From Morinoia aosen (lineage: Eukaryota > Arthropoda > Malacostraca > Amphipoda > Talitridae), in contig CM059567.1 of assembly GCA_030386875.1 (NCBI GenBank), forward strand, positions 86,483,130 to 86,547,129: a DNA stretch of 64,000 nt, in the 5' to 3' direction. A program made the translations under genes and the position numbers. How positions within the stretch are numbered: position 1 is the stretch's first letter; every line of letters starts with the position of its first letter. Below, piece after piece: positions 39,918-50,608 of this stretch. The notes beneath the pieces were generated by a model that saw nothing but the letters and a program-made list of their open reading frames with translations, was not told the DNA's origin and did no database searches.

Positions 39918-40985
39918 ATGTACACAAATCAGGAGCTGGCAGAGATGCACTTGATCTACGGTAAGGCAGACGGCAATGCTGCGCTGGCTCGTCGTTTGTA
40001 CCAGGAGAGGTACCCACAGCGACAATGTCCAGATCGGAAGACATTTGTAAGTCTCCATCAGCGTCTGTGCGAGTATGGAAAATTTGACTCTCCTGGATTG
40101 GGAAGGGGACGACCAAGATCTACAACTCCAGAAGAACAGGAGGAGATTCTGGAGATTGTGAACAGAACTCCTTCTATCAGCACACGAAGGTTAGCGTTGC
40201 AAGTGAATGTTCCCCATACGACTGTCTGGAGACTGCTGAAAGAGTATCAATTGTATCCTTACCATTTGCAACGTGTACAGGCGCTGTCACCAGCAGATTA
40301 CCCTGCACGAGTTAGGTACTGTCAGTGGTTCTTGCAGCAATGTGCTGCAAATCCGAACTTTCCTGCCTTAGTATTATTTACAGATGAAGCACAGTTCACA
40401 CGAGATGGCATAACAAATCTCCACAATCAGCATGTATGGGCGTATGAAAACCCAAATGCAACTGTTGTATCTCATCACCAGGTGCGGTTCTCCCTCAACA
40501 TGTGGGCCGGTATCATTGGTGATCGGTTAGTTGGACCCCATGTACTTGTAAACAGACTTACGGGGCAGGCGTACACAAACTTCCTGGAAAACATCATACC
40601 TGATGTTTATGACGACACTCCACTGATCGATCGTCAGCACGCTCACTTCTTGCATGACGGCGCTCCTGCACACTTCAGTCGTACGGCTCGCCGGTACTTG
40701 GATCGAAGATTTCCTGATCGATGGATAGGTAGAGGTGGCCCAATTGCTTGGCCTCCACGCTCACCTGATCTGAACCCTCTCGATTTCTACTTGTGGGGCC
40801 ATTTAAAATCATTGGTTTATTCGTCTCCGGTGCCTGATTTGGAATCCCTTCGGAATCGAATTGTGGCACGCTCTGAGGACACACGCAACATTCCTGGAGT
40901 GTGGGATCGTGTTCGCAGGTCAATGAGACATCGATGTGAGGTCTGTATTCAAGCAGGAGGTGGTCATTTTGAACATCTTCTGTAA
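39918..40985 (+). CDS. transposase, DUF4817 plus DDE_3 type, intact
   Basis: A cut-and-paste transposase acting on the ends of its own element. I start it at the ATG at 39918 (355 residues); an upstream GTG at 39894 is in frame but unlikely. The N-terminus (about residues 1-55) is the helix-turn-helix module labelled DUF4817 in insects. A second HTH follows at about 75-110 with the GRGRPR hinge between them (residues 62-67). The catalytic triad is visible: D156 in LFTDEAQF, D247 in HDGAPAHF and D289 in SPDLNPLDFYLW. There are 41 residues between the last two, giving a DD41D signature rather than the DD34E of Tc1 or DD34D of mariner. No stop or frameshift interrupts it. The stop codon sits two bases before the right terminal repeat. 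Remnants of a related protein occur at 22317-22833. Confidence 0.93.
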   Translation: MYTNQELAEMHLIYGKADGNAALARRLYQERYPQRQCPDRKTFVSLHQRLCEYGKFDSPGLGRGRPRSTTPEEQEEILEIVNRTPSISTRRLALQVNVPHTTVWRLLKEYQLYPYHLQRVQALSPADYPARVRYCQWFLQQCAANPNFPALVLFTDEAQFTRDGITNLHNQHVWAYENPNATVVSHHQVRFSLNMWAGIIGDRLVGPHVLVNRLTGQAYTNFLENIIPDVYDDTPLIDRQHAHFLHDGAPAHFSRTARRYLDRRFPDRWIGRGGPIAWPPRSPDLNPLDFYLWGHLKSLVYSSPVPDLESLRNRIVARSEDTRNIPGVWDRVRRSMRHRCEVCIQAGGGHFEHLL

Positions 40986-40986
40986 T

Positions 40987-41152
40987 GGCAACGACCTGCG
41001 GAAAGAAAAACGTTCCGGTGAATTTCAATGTTGTGAAGGCCATAACTCGGAAATGAAGCATTTCCGGACATATGTTGTAATGAACTATTTTGATTGTCTA
41101 CATGTGGGAAATACATACCTGAAATTATGCCGTGTATTTTTGAAACACCCTG
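40987..41152 (-). repeat. right terminal inverted repeat of the DD41D element
   Basis: 166 bp, the exact complement of 39663-39828. It begins right after the transposase stop codon and ends ACACCCTG at 41152, followed by TA. Confidence 0.95.
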
Positions 41153-42058
41153 TATATGGATCTATTGGATGTGATGAGCAAGACAGGTTTCGAGGTTTTA
41201 TTTACACTCGAATATATTTATATACGTGAGATTTTACTGTATCACATGCATGAAATCATATACGCAAATACAAAAGATTATCATTGGACGATATGTAGAT
41301 TTAAACTTTTAAAGGAATATTGAAATGTGATTCACTGAGTACGAATGTACGATTCCGTTTGATTACAATTCAAAGGAGTACATTACTACACTGATACATT
41401 CATGCATTAGCAATGAAAATATCACCATCCTTTCTAATTCCGTGTTAGTCAATGTGGAGAAGTGTAGGATCCACTTACAATACACAATAATAATAATACA
41501 AAAACAATATTTCTAACTTAATGCTGATTTTATTTGTGTGTGTTTACAATTCAATATATGATGCTTTCAAGACTTAAATAACTTTTATGATAATCATTTA
41601 ATGAATATTCAAGTCTTGATAATATTATATATTGAATTCTAAACACGCACAAATAAGATCAGCATTATGTTAGAAACATTGTTTCTTGTATTATTATTGT
41701 GTATTGTAAATGGATCCTACATTCCTTCACATTGACTAACAAGTAATTATAATGGATGGCAATATTTTCATTGCTAGTGCAGGAATGTATCTGGGTAGTA
41801 ATGTAATTGTACTCAAACGAAATCGTTCATTATTACTCAGTGAATCGCATTTCTATATTCCTTTAAAAGTTTAAATCTACATATCGTCCAATGATCATCT
41901 TTTGTATTTGCGTATATGATTTCATGCATGTGATACAGTAAAATTTCACGTATATAAATATATTCGAGTGTAAATAAAACCTCGAAACCTGTCTTGCTCA
42001 TCACATCCAATAGACCCATATATATAACACAAAAAAGCTCAAATTAACAAGTGATGGT

Positions 42059-43357
42059 ATCATTTTTTAACTCAACTGAGGGTTGGATTAATTCGATTGT
42101 TACTTGAATTAACTTGAGCTTGACTTGGATTAATTTGACCTTGACTTGGATTAATTTGACCTTGACTTGAATTAATTTGAACTTGACTTGGATTAATTCG
42201 AACTTGACTTGGATTAATTTGAACTTGACTTGGATTGAATTGAACTTAACTTGGATTAATTTGAACTTGACTTGGATTAGTTTGAACTTGACTTGGATTG
42301 AATTGAATTTGACTTGGATTAAATTGAACTTGACTTGGATCAAATTGAACTTGACTTGGATTGAATTGAACTTGACTTGGATTGAATTGAACTTGACTTG
42401 GATTGAATTGAACTTGACTTGGATTAATTTGAACTTGACTTGGATTAAATTGAACTTGACTTGGATTGAATTGAACTTGACTTGGATTAATTTGAACTTG
42501 ACTTGGATTAATTTGAACTTGACTTGGATTAATTTGAACTAGACTTGGATTTATTCGAACTTTACTAGGATTAATATGAACTTTACTTGGATTGAATTGA
42601 ACTTGACTTGGATTAATTTGAACTTGACTTGGATTAAATTGAACTTGACTTGGATTAAATTGAACTTGACTTGGATTAAATTGAACTTGACTTGGATTAA
42701 ATTGAACTTGACTTGGATTGAATTGAAATTGACTTGGATTGAATTGAACTTGACTTGGATTGAATTGAACTTGACTTGGATTATATTGAACTTGACTTGG
42801 ATTGAATTGAACTTGACTTGGATTGAATTGAACTTGACTTGGATTGAATTGAACTTGACTTGGATTAATTTGAACTTGACTTGGATTAATTCGAACTTGA
42901 CTTGGATTAATATGAACTTTACTAGGATTAATATGAACTTTACTTGGAATAAATTGAACTTGACTTGGATTAATTCGAACTTGACTTGGATTAATTCGAA
43001 CTTGACTTGGATTAATTTGAAATTGACTTGGATTTAATTGAACTTAACCTGGATTAATTTGAACTTGACTTGGATTATATTGAACTTGACTTGGATTAAA
43101 TTGAACTTGACTTGGATTAAATTGAACTTGACTTTGATTAAATTGAACTTGACTTGGATTAAATTGAACTTGACTTGGATAAAATTGAACATGACTTGGA
43201 TTAAATTAAACTTGACTTGGATTAAATTGAACTTGACTTGGATTAATTTGAACTTGACTTGGATTGAATTGAACTTGACTTGGATTGAATTGAACTTGAC
43301 TTGGATTGAATTGAACTTGACTTGGATTGAATTGAACATGACTTAGATTAATTTGAA
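42059..43357. repeat. 21-bp tandem repeat array, about 60 copies
   Basis: The unit as read on the plus strand is built on TTGAACTTGACTTGGATTAA, with G/A and A/T variants at a few positions. Because 21 is a multiple of three and the unit lacks stops in several frames, long open frames arise on both strands (heptads such as LNLTWIE and QVKFNLI). These are artefacts. A variant block with TTTACTAGGATTAATATG occurs at 42561 and again 357 bp later (17 units), so part of the array was duplicated as a block. The end CTTAGATTAATTTGAAGTGAC matches the complement of the ends at about 37600 and 39430. Confidence 0.95.
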
Positions 43358-44850
43358 GTGACAAAGGAGTAGAATTATCTGATTTTATAGCGTACATTTC
43401 CTTTAACTGCGATTAGTAATATGTAATGTTCTATTAGTCGTGTAAAAAATACTACTATTAAGCTGTTTAGCCACAGTTATTATAAGAATTCTTATAAGTG
43501 ATGAAATCGGGTAGAATTCTTTTTGCGGTTACAACTTGAAAAACATTTTCTCTACAGCAGTGTAAGACTTTGTCCAATTCTGCAACAACTCCTGTTTTTT
43601 ACGGAACCCAAAGTGAAAAATAAAATATTTTCCGTTCTTTCGAAAGCTCCTGAATTTATTTGGAAACGTTCTTGAATGAAAATATAATCATTCTGTGTGG
43701 AGATGAATCATGATTTCATTTGTGTTCGGAAAGTTATTTTAATTTTCACAATGAAATCTTTTCACCTTTGCTTAAGACATGCGTTATTTTACAAGAACTT
43801 AAATTAATTATGAAACTAATAGCAGAACTAAATTATTTCCTTCCGTATGAATATTTCTAGGTTCACCTGGAAATGAGTACAGAGCAGAATTTTTTTATTT
43901 CACTTAGAGTCCTATAATATAATACTATTCATTAACTTGATCTGTGATTGATAGAAAAATATTTTAAAATGCGATTTAACATTTCTAAAGGTATTGCGAG
44001 AAAGTAGAATGTTACTTGTGTGACTTGTGTTTTGGGAACTTTTTGTTTCAAAATAGAGAATTCTTGTACTATAGCGTGAGACCTTTACGTTTCTTGTTAA
44101 ATATGAAATTAAAATTGAAAAAATATGTTTTAATTGTTAGGACCTTTCTTGATTACGCATGCGGAAAAGTTCTCACAGATGTACACAGAATTTATCCTAA
44201 ATGTTGAATAATTTTTTTCACTTCCAGTTCTAAGTAGATAAACATTTAGTGCTGAATTTGTTTCACCTTTTTTACTGTTTATGACTTAAACTATTAATTT
44301 TCTGAGAAATAAATACCGAGAAAATGTGTATTTCAGTGTTGAATAAAATGGGCGAACTGAACTGATGCTGTTTTTATTTGAATGAATGAAGGATGTGGTC
44401 ATGTTGAAGCCTATTTTTAGAGCGTGAAAGTTCTTAGTTATTTAGAATACAATTCGTTATGAATTCAGGGCTTTCTTCATTCGATGAATGTATAGGTATT
44501 GTAACCGTCACAGTGATTCAAGCTCATATATCGTGTTAATATACATTTAACATTGTTGTGGAGAAGTTATTGAAGATGTTCCCAATTTATTTGCTGATTT
44601 CAATTAATCTGTTCTACTCAATAAATTTTTGAAGTTTCTCTACACTACGGTATGCAATTTAAGAACTGATTTTGTTCTGTGGAAATAAAGTGATAATTTT
44701 AAATTTGAAAATCAAGAGTTGATACACCATAAGCCTCAAATACTCGTAGTTCAATAATCCTGTATAACCATTTTTCTTGATCCACGGGCGAGTCAGAGGG
44801 GTATGGTAGGAGTAAGTTAAATCTATGTTTTAGGTTCCGTAGATTTCCCC
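43358..44850. other. AT-rich stretch without recognisable gene
   Basis: There are short open frames only. Nothing supports a gene, RNA or transposon terminus until the motif cluster beginning at 44852. Confidence 0.5.
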
Positions 44851-44851
44851 T

Positions 44852-44997
44852 AGGTGTGTCATGACGGCCCTAAGTGTGTCATGTAACACACTTAAGTGTG
44901 TCATGTCGCCTCCATGACACACAATTGTGTGCCGGTTTTGTGACAAACGTATGACACGCCTAAGTGTGTCAAAATGACCCTATATTTTTTCTCAGTG
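44852..44997 (-). repeat. CACTA-like terminus with clustered palindromic subterminal repeats
   Basis: Read from 44997 leftward, the end is CACTGAGAAAAA. It is followed by repeated TGACACACTTAG-type sites in both orientations: at 44952-44971 (palindromic pair), 44913-44931, 44884-44905 (ACACTTAAGTGT core), 44871-44883 and 44852-44863. Clustered direct and inverted short motifs next to a CACT terminus match the architecture of CACTA transposon ends. AA follows the terminus, as AA precedes the opposite-facing end at 33095. No CACTA transposase is recognised in the window. Confidence 0.5.
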
Positions 44998-44999
44998 AA

Positions 45000-45910
45000 T
45001 CAGTCTAACTGCATGCATCACATTCAAGATTTGGCCAACAATTTCATTAGTTCTAATTATATTTGGTTGCTGGATTTACTGTTCATTCGTACGCCATGCA
45101 CTTCATTGCACCATTGAGTTCCTGGCTTCAGTTTTTTGAGCCATTCTCATTCGAAAAGACTACGCTGATCACAAAAATTGCACAGGTGCGTCACTCCCTC
45201 GTAGCTAGTGCATCGAAGACTGTCAGTTACGAATTAGTTCGTAATTCTCACTACAAAAGAAACAAATGTCTTGATGCACATCCTGCATAAAAGTTACAGC
45301 CAGTAACGTATGGAAAACATGCAGGGTTTTGCCCATGCAGGGTGTAACCTATAATAATATTATTTTTCCGAGTTTGAATACTTCACCAAGAAATAAAGAT
45401 TAAAAAAACATTCAAAAGAACTACGTACAGACATGTTTTCATTGCACTGAACAACTCAGAATTAACTTACACACATTAGTAACTCCTATCTGCTTGTCGT
45501 AGCAGAACCCGCCCTCGCGTGAAGGTGTCGATGGTTTGAATCTGGGAGCTGTGGCGACTTTCTCCGTTGGGTATAAAGGGAAACTCAAAGCACAATACCC
45601 CCCTCTACCCACGTGTCTGAGATGGGTACCGGTCTTGACCGGGGGAAGCCGTCATGGCGTTCTGGCGTTAGTTATAAGGCATTACAAAATCAATGTACAA
45701 GGTGATATAAACAGCGACAAAATTATTCGTACACCCCTCATCTTTCAAAACTTTCTAAAATTACTCAAAAACTGTTGCTGCCGCAGCCATTTGATTTTCA
45801 CAGCGCGTGAAGCACATAGTGACAATAATACGAAGTTTCTAGAATAAAAACATTATTTTTGAGAGATTTAACAAGCTGAATTTCAGACACACGATAAGAC
45901 AAAATTGTCC
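45000..45910. other. non-coding stretch with a GC-rich patch
   Basis: The 45500-45660 part is GC-rich and contains GGTTTGAATCTGGGAG, loosely like a pol III B box, so a decayed SINE is possible. A 103-codon plus-strand frame spans it without a recognisable motif. Confidence 0.3.
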
Positions 45911-46213
45911 ATACAGTGATTAGTAATACACTTTATTGAGGTGAATCTACCATTTGAGTACATTTTCAATAATCTATAGCGTGACCTTTCATCTTCATAA
46001 CATTTTCAAGCCTTTTATTAAAGTTTTTGATAAGCTTTTCCGTAGTTCCATCCTTCAATGGTGATTCGTTTCAATTCCTGAAGATTCTTTGGAGCTCTTT
46101 TGTTGATGTTGACTTTTAATTCCTGCCACAAATTTTCAATGGGATTGATATCAGAACTCATCGAAGGCCATGGCAGCATATTTATTTTATTTCTTTGGAG
46201 CCAGCTAGTTGTA

Positions 46214-46983
46214 CGAGGCCTGTCGAAAAAGTATCCGACCTTTGGCCAGAAAAAATACTTCAACAACCTGACGGGGTTGGGACCCTAATCCCCTTCAAAG
46301 TAGGCTCCTTGTGCTTCCACACACTTAGCCCACCGATCCTTCCACTGCCGGAAACACCTCTGGAAGTCTTCTTTTGGAATGGTGTTCAGCTCTGTCGTCG
46401 CGTTCCGCATTATCTCTTCTCTACTCTCAAAACGGGATCCTTTCAGTGGTGTCTTCAATTTTGGAAACAACCAGAAGTCGCAAGGAGCCAGGTCTGGAGA
46501 GTAGGGAGGTTGGCGAACGGTCGTAATTCCATGTTTGGCCAAGAAATTGCGGATCAAATGGGATGAATGTGCGGCCTGCCACAACGCCTGCCACAACGCT
46601 GCTCACTCTCCGCTGATGTGCGGCCATCTTTGAATCGGTTGAACCACTCCTTAATTTGTGTTACACCCATAGCATCTTCCCCAAACACCTGCTGAATCTT
46701 ACGAATTGTTTCAATTTGAGAATCACCAAGCTTTTGACAAAATTTGATGCAGTGTCTTTGCTCAATTCGTTCAGTCATCTTGCAAGAAAACTAAATCCGA
46801 CAAACACTTAGAACAGCACCTTACTTGGCGACCACCAGCCAGTGACTGGCCCAAGTGAATGCGGTGAAAAAAGTCAAGCATGCGCATTAAGATTCCTCCT
46901 TCCACCGTGCACAGTGGCGCCGCCTTAGAATCACTACTTTGCGCGGGAAAAATTAAGGTCGGATACTTTTTCGACAGGCCTCG
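46214..46983 (-). mobile_element. internally deleted mariner element inserted in the Tc1 gene
   Basis: The 770-bp element has terminal inverted repeats of about 29 bp (CGAGGCCTGTCGAAAAAG and onward) at 46214-46242 and 46955-46983. TA duplications lie at 46212-46213 and 46984-46985. The insertion falls between the HTAE motif and the final catalytic segment of the Tc1 transposase. Confidence 0.93.
46285..46778 (-). pseudogene. mariner transposase, internal deletion
   Basis: The N-terminal DNA-binding part (MTERIEQRHCIKFCQKLGDS, with VTQIKEWFNRFKDGRTS at about residues 38-54) is followed after a messy CTGCCACAACG repeat by the C-terminal part. That part contains HGITTVRQPPYSPDLAPCDF, which includes the third catalytic Asp of the mariner DD34D triad. 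A full-length mariner protein is about 345 residues. Here the middle, with the first two catalytic Asp, is missing and the frame shifts across the junction. The copy cannot encode an active enzyme, but it keeps both ends and could be mobilised in trans by a relative. Confidence 0.88.
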
Positions 46984-47105
46984 TACATTCGGCCGTGTGC
47001 TTTGGGTCATTGTCGTGTTGAAATTCCCACGCCTTCCAAGTCCCAAACTATTAGCTGATACCTTCAGGTTTTCGTCCAAAGTAGAAATATAGTCATCAGA
47101 GTTCA

Positions 47106-47261
<156 letters not shown>

Positions 47262-47604
47262 CTAGATTTTGGTTTCGCAACTCCATAATACTCTCTCCCA
47301 AAAGCCTCTGCCCTTATCCAAGAGTGAATTTGCAAAGTTCAAGCGAGCAGCAACATCACATGGCTTGTGGAGTGGAGTCCTTCGAGGTCATCGTTCATGG
47401 AGGCCTTCCTTATTCAGACAGCGCTTGATTTCGCGATTGCTCACTCTAGTTCAATGAGCGTTCAATCTCCGGCAATGTAGTCTAGCTTCACTCGTGGATT
47501 AGCGTTGACCTCACGACGCAATAATATTTTCGAGAAGTTCTCACCGAGAGTTTTTGTTCGCGACGACGCCCATGCTACGTTTCTACAGTACCAAACTTAG
47601 CAAA

Positions 47605-49211
47605 ATTTTGACTCCCTAAAATTCATAAAGCCAATTTTTTGACTAATTTTCCATTCCGTCCAATATTTGCAGTTATAATACTGCTAGTTATCAACTGGCA
47701 AAGTTCCTTCTACCAATTTTATCACCTTTTACTGTAAAGATGAAGAGAATCTTTTTACCAATGTTCCTATTATCGAAACCATAGATATATGGTCAAACCT
47801 TTCACTTACCAACCCGTCTTCCACTATAACCGGCCTAAATCGTTCCTTTTTAAAACCTTGTTGCAGCATTCTGTTTTAAATTCGTTCTTTTGTTTCAATG
47901 AGAAATTTTACAAACAGGCCGATGGACTTGGTATGGGCTTGACACTCGGTCCCACCTTTGCAAACATTTTTATGTGCCACTATGAGACCAAATGGCTGGC
48001 TCAGTGGCCTCCTCATTTTCGTCCTATATTTTATCAGAGATATATCGATGACACTTTTATGCTCTTCCACGACCCGTCCCATTCTGCCCATTTTCTTGAT
48101 TTTTTGAATTCAAAACATAGCAATATCAGGTTCACAGTTGAACCAGAGGTCGGTAGTATGATTTCATTTCCAGATGTCTTAATTTCTAAAGCGAAGGAAT
48201 TTTCTTAACTTCCGTTTACCAAAAACCTACTTTTACGGGACTCGGTACTAGTATTTTTAGTTTCACATCTAATCTCTTTAAAATTAATGGCATAAAAACC
48301 CTGTTACATAGAGCCTTTGCTCTATGTAACAAATTCAAATTACAATTTACTTCACGATGAATTCTCTTTTTTTGTAATTTTTTCATGAATGATGGTTTTC
48401 CTGTTGCTTTAGTTCGATCTTTGATAGAACGTTTTTTAAATTCCAAATATAGCTCACCCGCCAATCTCGTCGATAGTACAAGAAAGAGATTATACTTACC
48501 TTTTTTATACTTTGGGCCTAAATCTGAACAAATGAGAACAGAGCTTGTGAAACTTCTTCACTCATATTTACCTGATGTTGATTTCAAAATTATTCCTGCG
48601 AACAAATTCACTATAGGTTCACTTTTCAACTACAAAGATAAATTACCTTCTAGCATGCGCCGCTCTCTTATATATGAATTTCGTTGTGCACAACGTGCAT
48701 CTAGTTATGTAGGCTCGACCTGCAGAACTTAGGGCGTTAGAGTAGCGGAGCATGCTGGACGTATTATCCGGACTGGAGGGATTCTTGCCCATCCCCCCAC
48801 TCCTCGGTGCGCCTCCATAGTGAACAATGTGGCTCCAGGGTGCAGTGCAATAATTTTAGCATTTTAGCTTCAGCCAGCCATCAGAATGATTTAAGAATTT
48901 AAGAGTCCTTGAATATTTTTACACACAAGCCGCCTCTTAAAGAAACTAATAGTGACCACCCTTTGTACATAGTTTCCTCTTGATTTTAGTAGTAGTATTT
49001 TTTAGTTCTGTGTTTAATTCTCGCATATTTTTATCTATTCATCTAAGTTTTGTTCTTTTCAGAACACTTGTACTGTTGATGAGCCTGGTGCTCGAAACGT
49101 TTACCTTTTAAAGCAATAAATAATTTTACCAATGTTGACTTTGAGAGTAGCAACCTTGGTGTTTTTAATAACGATTCGTTTGCGTAAGAAAGCAATTAAT
49201 GATGTTTTACA
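47605..49211 (+). mobile_element. 5'-truncated Penelope-like element inserted in the Tc1 gene
   Basis: About 1.6 kb lies between two copies of TTAGCAAA (47597-47604 and 49212-49219), which I read as the target-site duplication. Removing the insert and one copy restores the Tc1 frame (KKFA followed by KFGTVET). The 3' part contains CTGGTGCTCGAAACGTTTAC (49086 onward), like the 3' regions of many Penelope-like elements. The 5' end begins inside the RT coding region, so the copy is truncated. Confidence 0.85.
47614..48983 (+). pseudogene. Penelope-like reverse transcriptase with GIY-YIG endonuclease, decayed
   Basis: The motifs appear in the family order: LPKIHKANF (47619 on), then after a frameshift YQLAKFLLP, LFTNVPIIET, FYKQADGLGMG, FANIFMCHYE and the catalytic YIDDTF, then FPDVLISK. 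The 3' half has KRLYLPFLYFGP and the start of the GIY-YIG module, YVGSTCRT, interrupted by a stop before GVRVAEHAGR. Remnants continue to PLYIVSS and a stop near 48983. The first RT catalytic region is altered (DEENLFTNVP instead of an Asp-bearing DVxSLFTNVP). Frameshifts and stops show it is dead. The combination of this RT type with GIY-YIG is diagnostic of Penelope-like elements. Confidence 0.88.
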
Positions 49212-49359
49212 TTAGCAAACTTTTTTATAATAGATTTTATTGTAGATCTTGGGATGCTCAAGCGCTGAGATATGTCGCCATAACTATTTTCAGCTTTTTG
49301 ACAGTCAATAATCTTCTGTCTGAGGTCCACACCGAGTTCCTTAATTTTTCCCATCCTGG

Positions 49360-50600
49360 CGCTGGCGAACGAATGAAAAAGCTCTACTCCTAAGGCTCCT
49401 CGGTAGCTCTGGCACAATTTTCTAGAATGATCTCACATCTCGAATGTTCAAGAACATTTAGTCGGCCAAAAGATATTTCCAGCAATAGCTGAAGCCCTTC
49501 CACAGCTTCATTCTGACTTTATGCAATTTTTCATAATGGCATTTTAATGATTAAAAAGAGTATAAAGAATGTGGCACCCTTAATGAAAAAGTTAGAAGCT
49601 TACGTTTAAGCAGAGATAGAACTTGAACACTATTCTCGTACTTGACATAACGGTGAATTTTTTGGTTGGAACTTACATCTCGCAGTTTCTAGTTTGTGTA
49701 GATGTAGTCTAAAAACGAAGGATGAAATGTACAGGTATGATGTATCGTACATGATCGAAACCGTAATATAGTTTTACTTAATGAACGAAGTAGTGCTGCA
49801 ACAAAAATTAGAGCATCAATAACCTTTCCGAACGCAACGATCAATTTCAACATTAGGAAAGCAAATTTTACGAAGAAAACCTGGAAGCAAATATTGTAAG
49901 GAGTATTATTTTACCGTGAATAAAGGGAATTTAACTGCGTCGATCAAACCGGACATGTTCATCGAAGTTACAGAAAGTCTAGAATGAGAAGCTTCATGAC
50001 ACTGATGTTACGTCCCTAAAATTTCCAAGACTAACAAAGAATTTTCCCTAAAATAAATGACGCATAACACCAGAATAAGAAGGGAAGAACGAGCAAATCT
50101 TCTCTTAAATATACAGGGAATTTGTTCTGCAACACAAGAGTATCTCGTCAAACCATTGGACTCACATACACAAAATGAGCAAACATCAATGTTTATAAAT
50201 AGTTGGAATCCATCTATTTTGGAAATCTAAATTCAACCTCAGAAATCTAATATTTTCTTCCTACAGTTAGCGTGGTTTCTTTAGAATAGAGCAAATTTGA
50301 TATTAGAGTATTTAATCATTTTCTCCATTGTTATGGCGATACACTGTTGGTGTTATAACGATATGCACTCAAAGATGAGATTAATTTCTTTTCAGCTGCG
50401 CTAAGAGGTTTGGTCTCAAGTATGAGAATCAAAAAATATTTTCTTCATAGTCCAGTGAAATAAGACGTTAACATAAATAACAAACAATGATTTATTACTG
50501 CTAAACCTAGTGGTAAAAATGATCTTTTCATCTATTCCAGCAGCTGATAGCAAAAAATCCTAAAGAAAGTTCAATTATCAGGCAGAATGACAAATATGTT
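49360..50600. other. AT-rich stretch, outer part of the Tc1 relic then nothing recognised
   Basis: The first tens of bases are probably the 5' untranslated part of the Tc1 relic. Its outer terminal repeat is not recognisable. No other feature is supported. Confidence 0.4.
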
Positions 50601-50608
50601 AGCCAGCT

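Larger units (their letters stand above)
39663..41152 (+). mobile_element. apparently intact Tc1/mariner-superfamily element, DD41D type
   Basis: The 1,490-bp element has 166-bp terminal inverted repeats that are identical base for base, both starting CAGGGTGTTTCAAAAATACA. TA lies on each side (39661-39662 and 41153-41154). The single open transposase gene fills the interior. It interrupts one arm of the large palindrome. The other arm still has the uninterrupted site (GTGTTATATATATGGG as read from 42033 down to 42018), so the element arrived after the palindrome formed. Identical ends plus an uninterrupted gene suggest recent, possibly current, activity. Confidence 0.93.
39419..43357. repeat. 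giant imperfect palindrome, foldback-like, with a transposon inserted in one arm
   Basis: The plus-strand sequence at 39436-39660 and 41153-41590 recurs in inverted orientation at about 41605-42260. Matching landmarks include TTTAAACTTTTAAAGGAATA (left) against its complement at 41858-41877, and TTGGATGTGATGAGC against 41997-42011. The arms are similar throughout with scattered mismatches, and the centre is at about 41580-41605. The outer part of each arm is a 21-bp tandem array: about 8 copies on the left, about 60 on the right. Long inverted repeats built of internal tandem repeats are the hallmark of foldback transposons. No transposase gene lies between the arms except the inserted element, and no target-site duplication is clear. 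Confidence 0.85.

Noticed and set aside
42177-43346. Long open frames on both strands with LNLTWIE-like heptads
   Set aside because: They are produced by the 21-bp tandem repeat, which has no stop in several frames. Both strands are equally open and there is no other gene feature.
39436-43357. CRISPR-like array of short regular repeats
   Set aside because: The units are contiguous without unique spacers, and the context is a eukaryotic genome; it is a tandem satellite.
45536-45560. B-box-like GGTTTGAATCTGGGAG suggesting a SINE
   Set aside because: No A box at the right distance and no visible tail or duplication; kept only as a remark.
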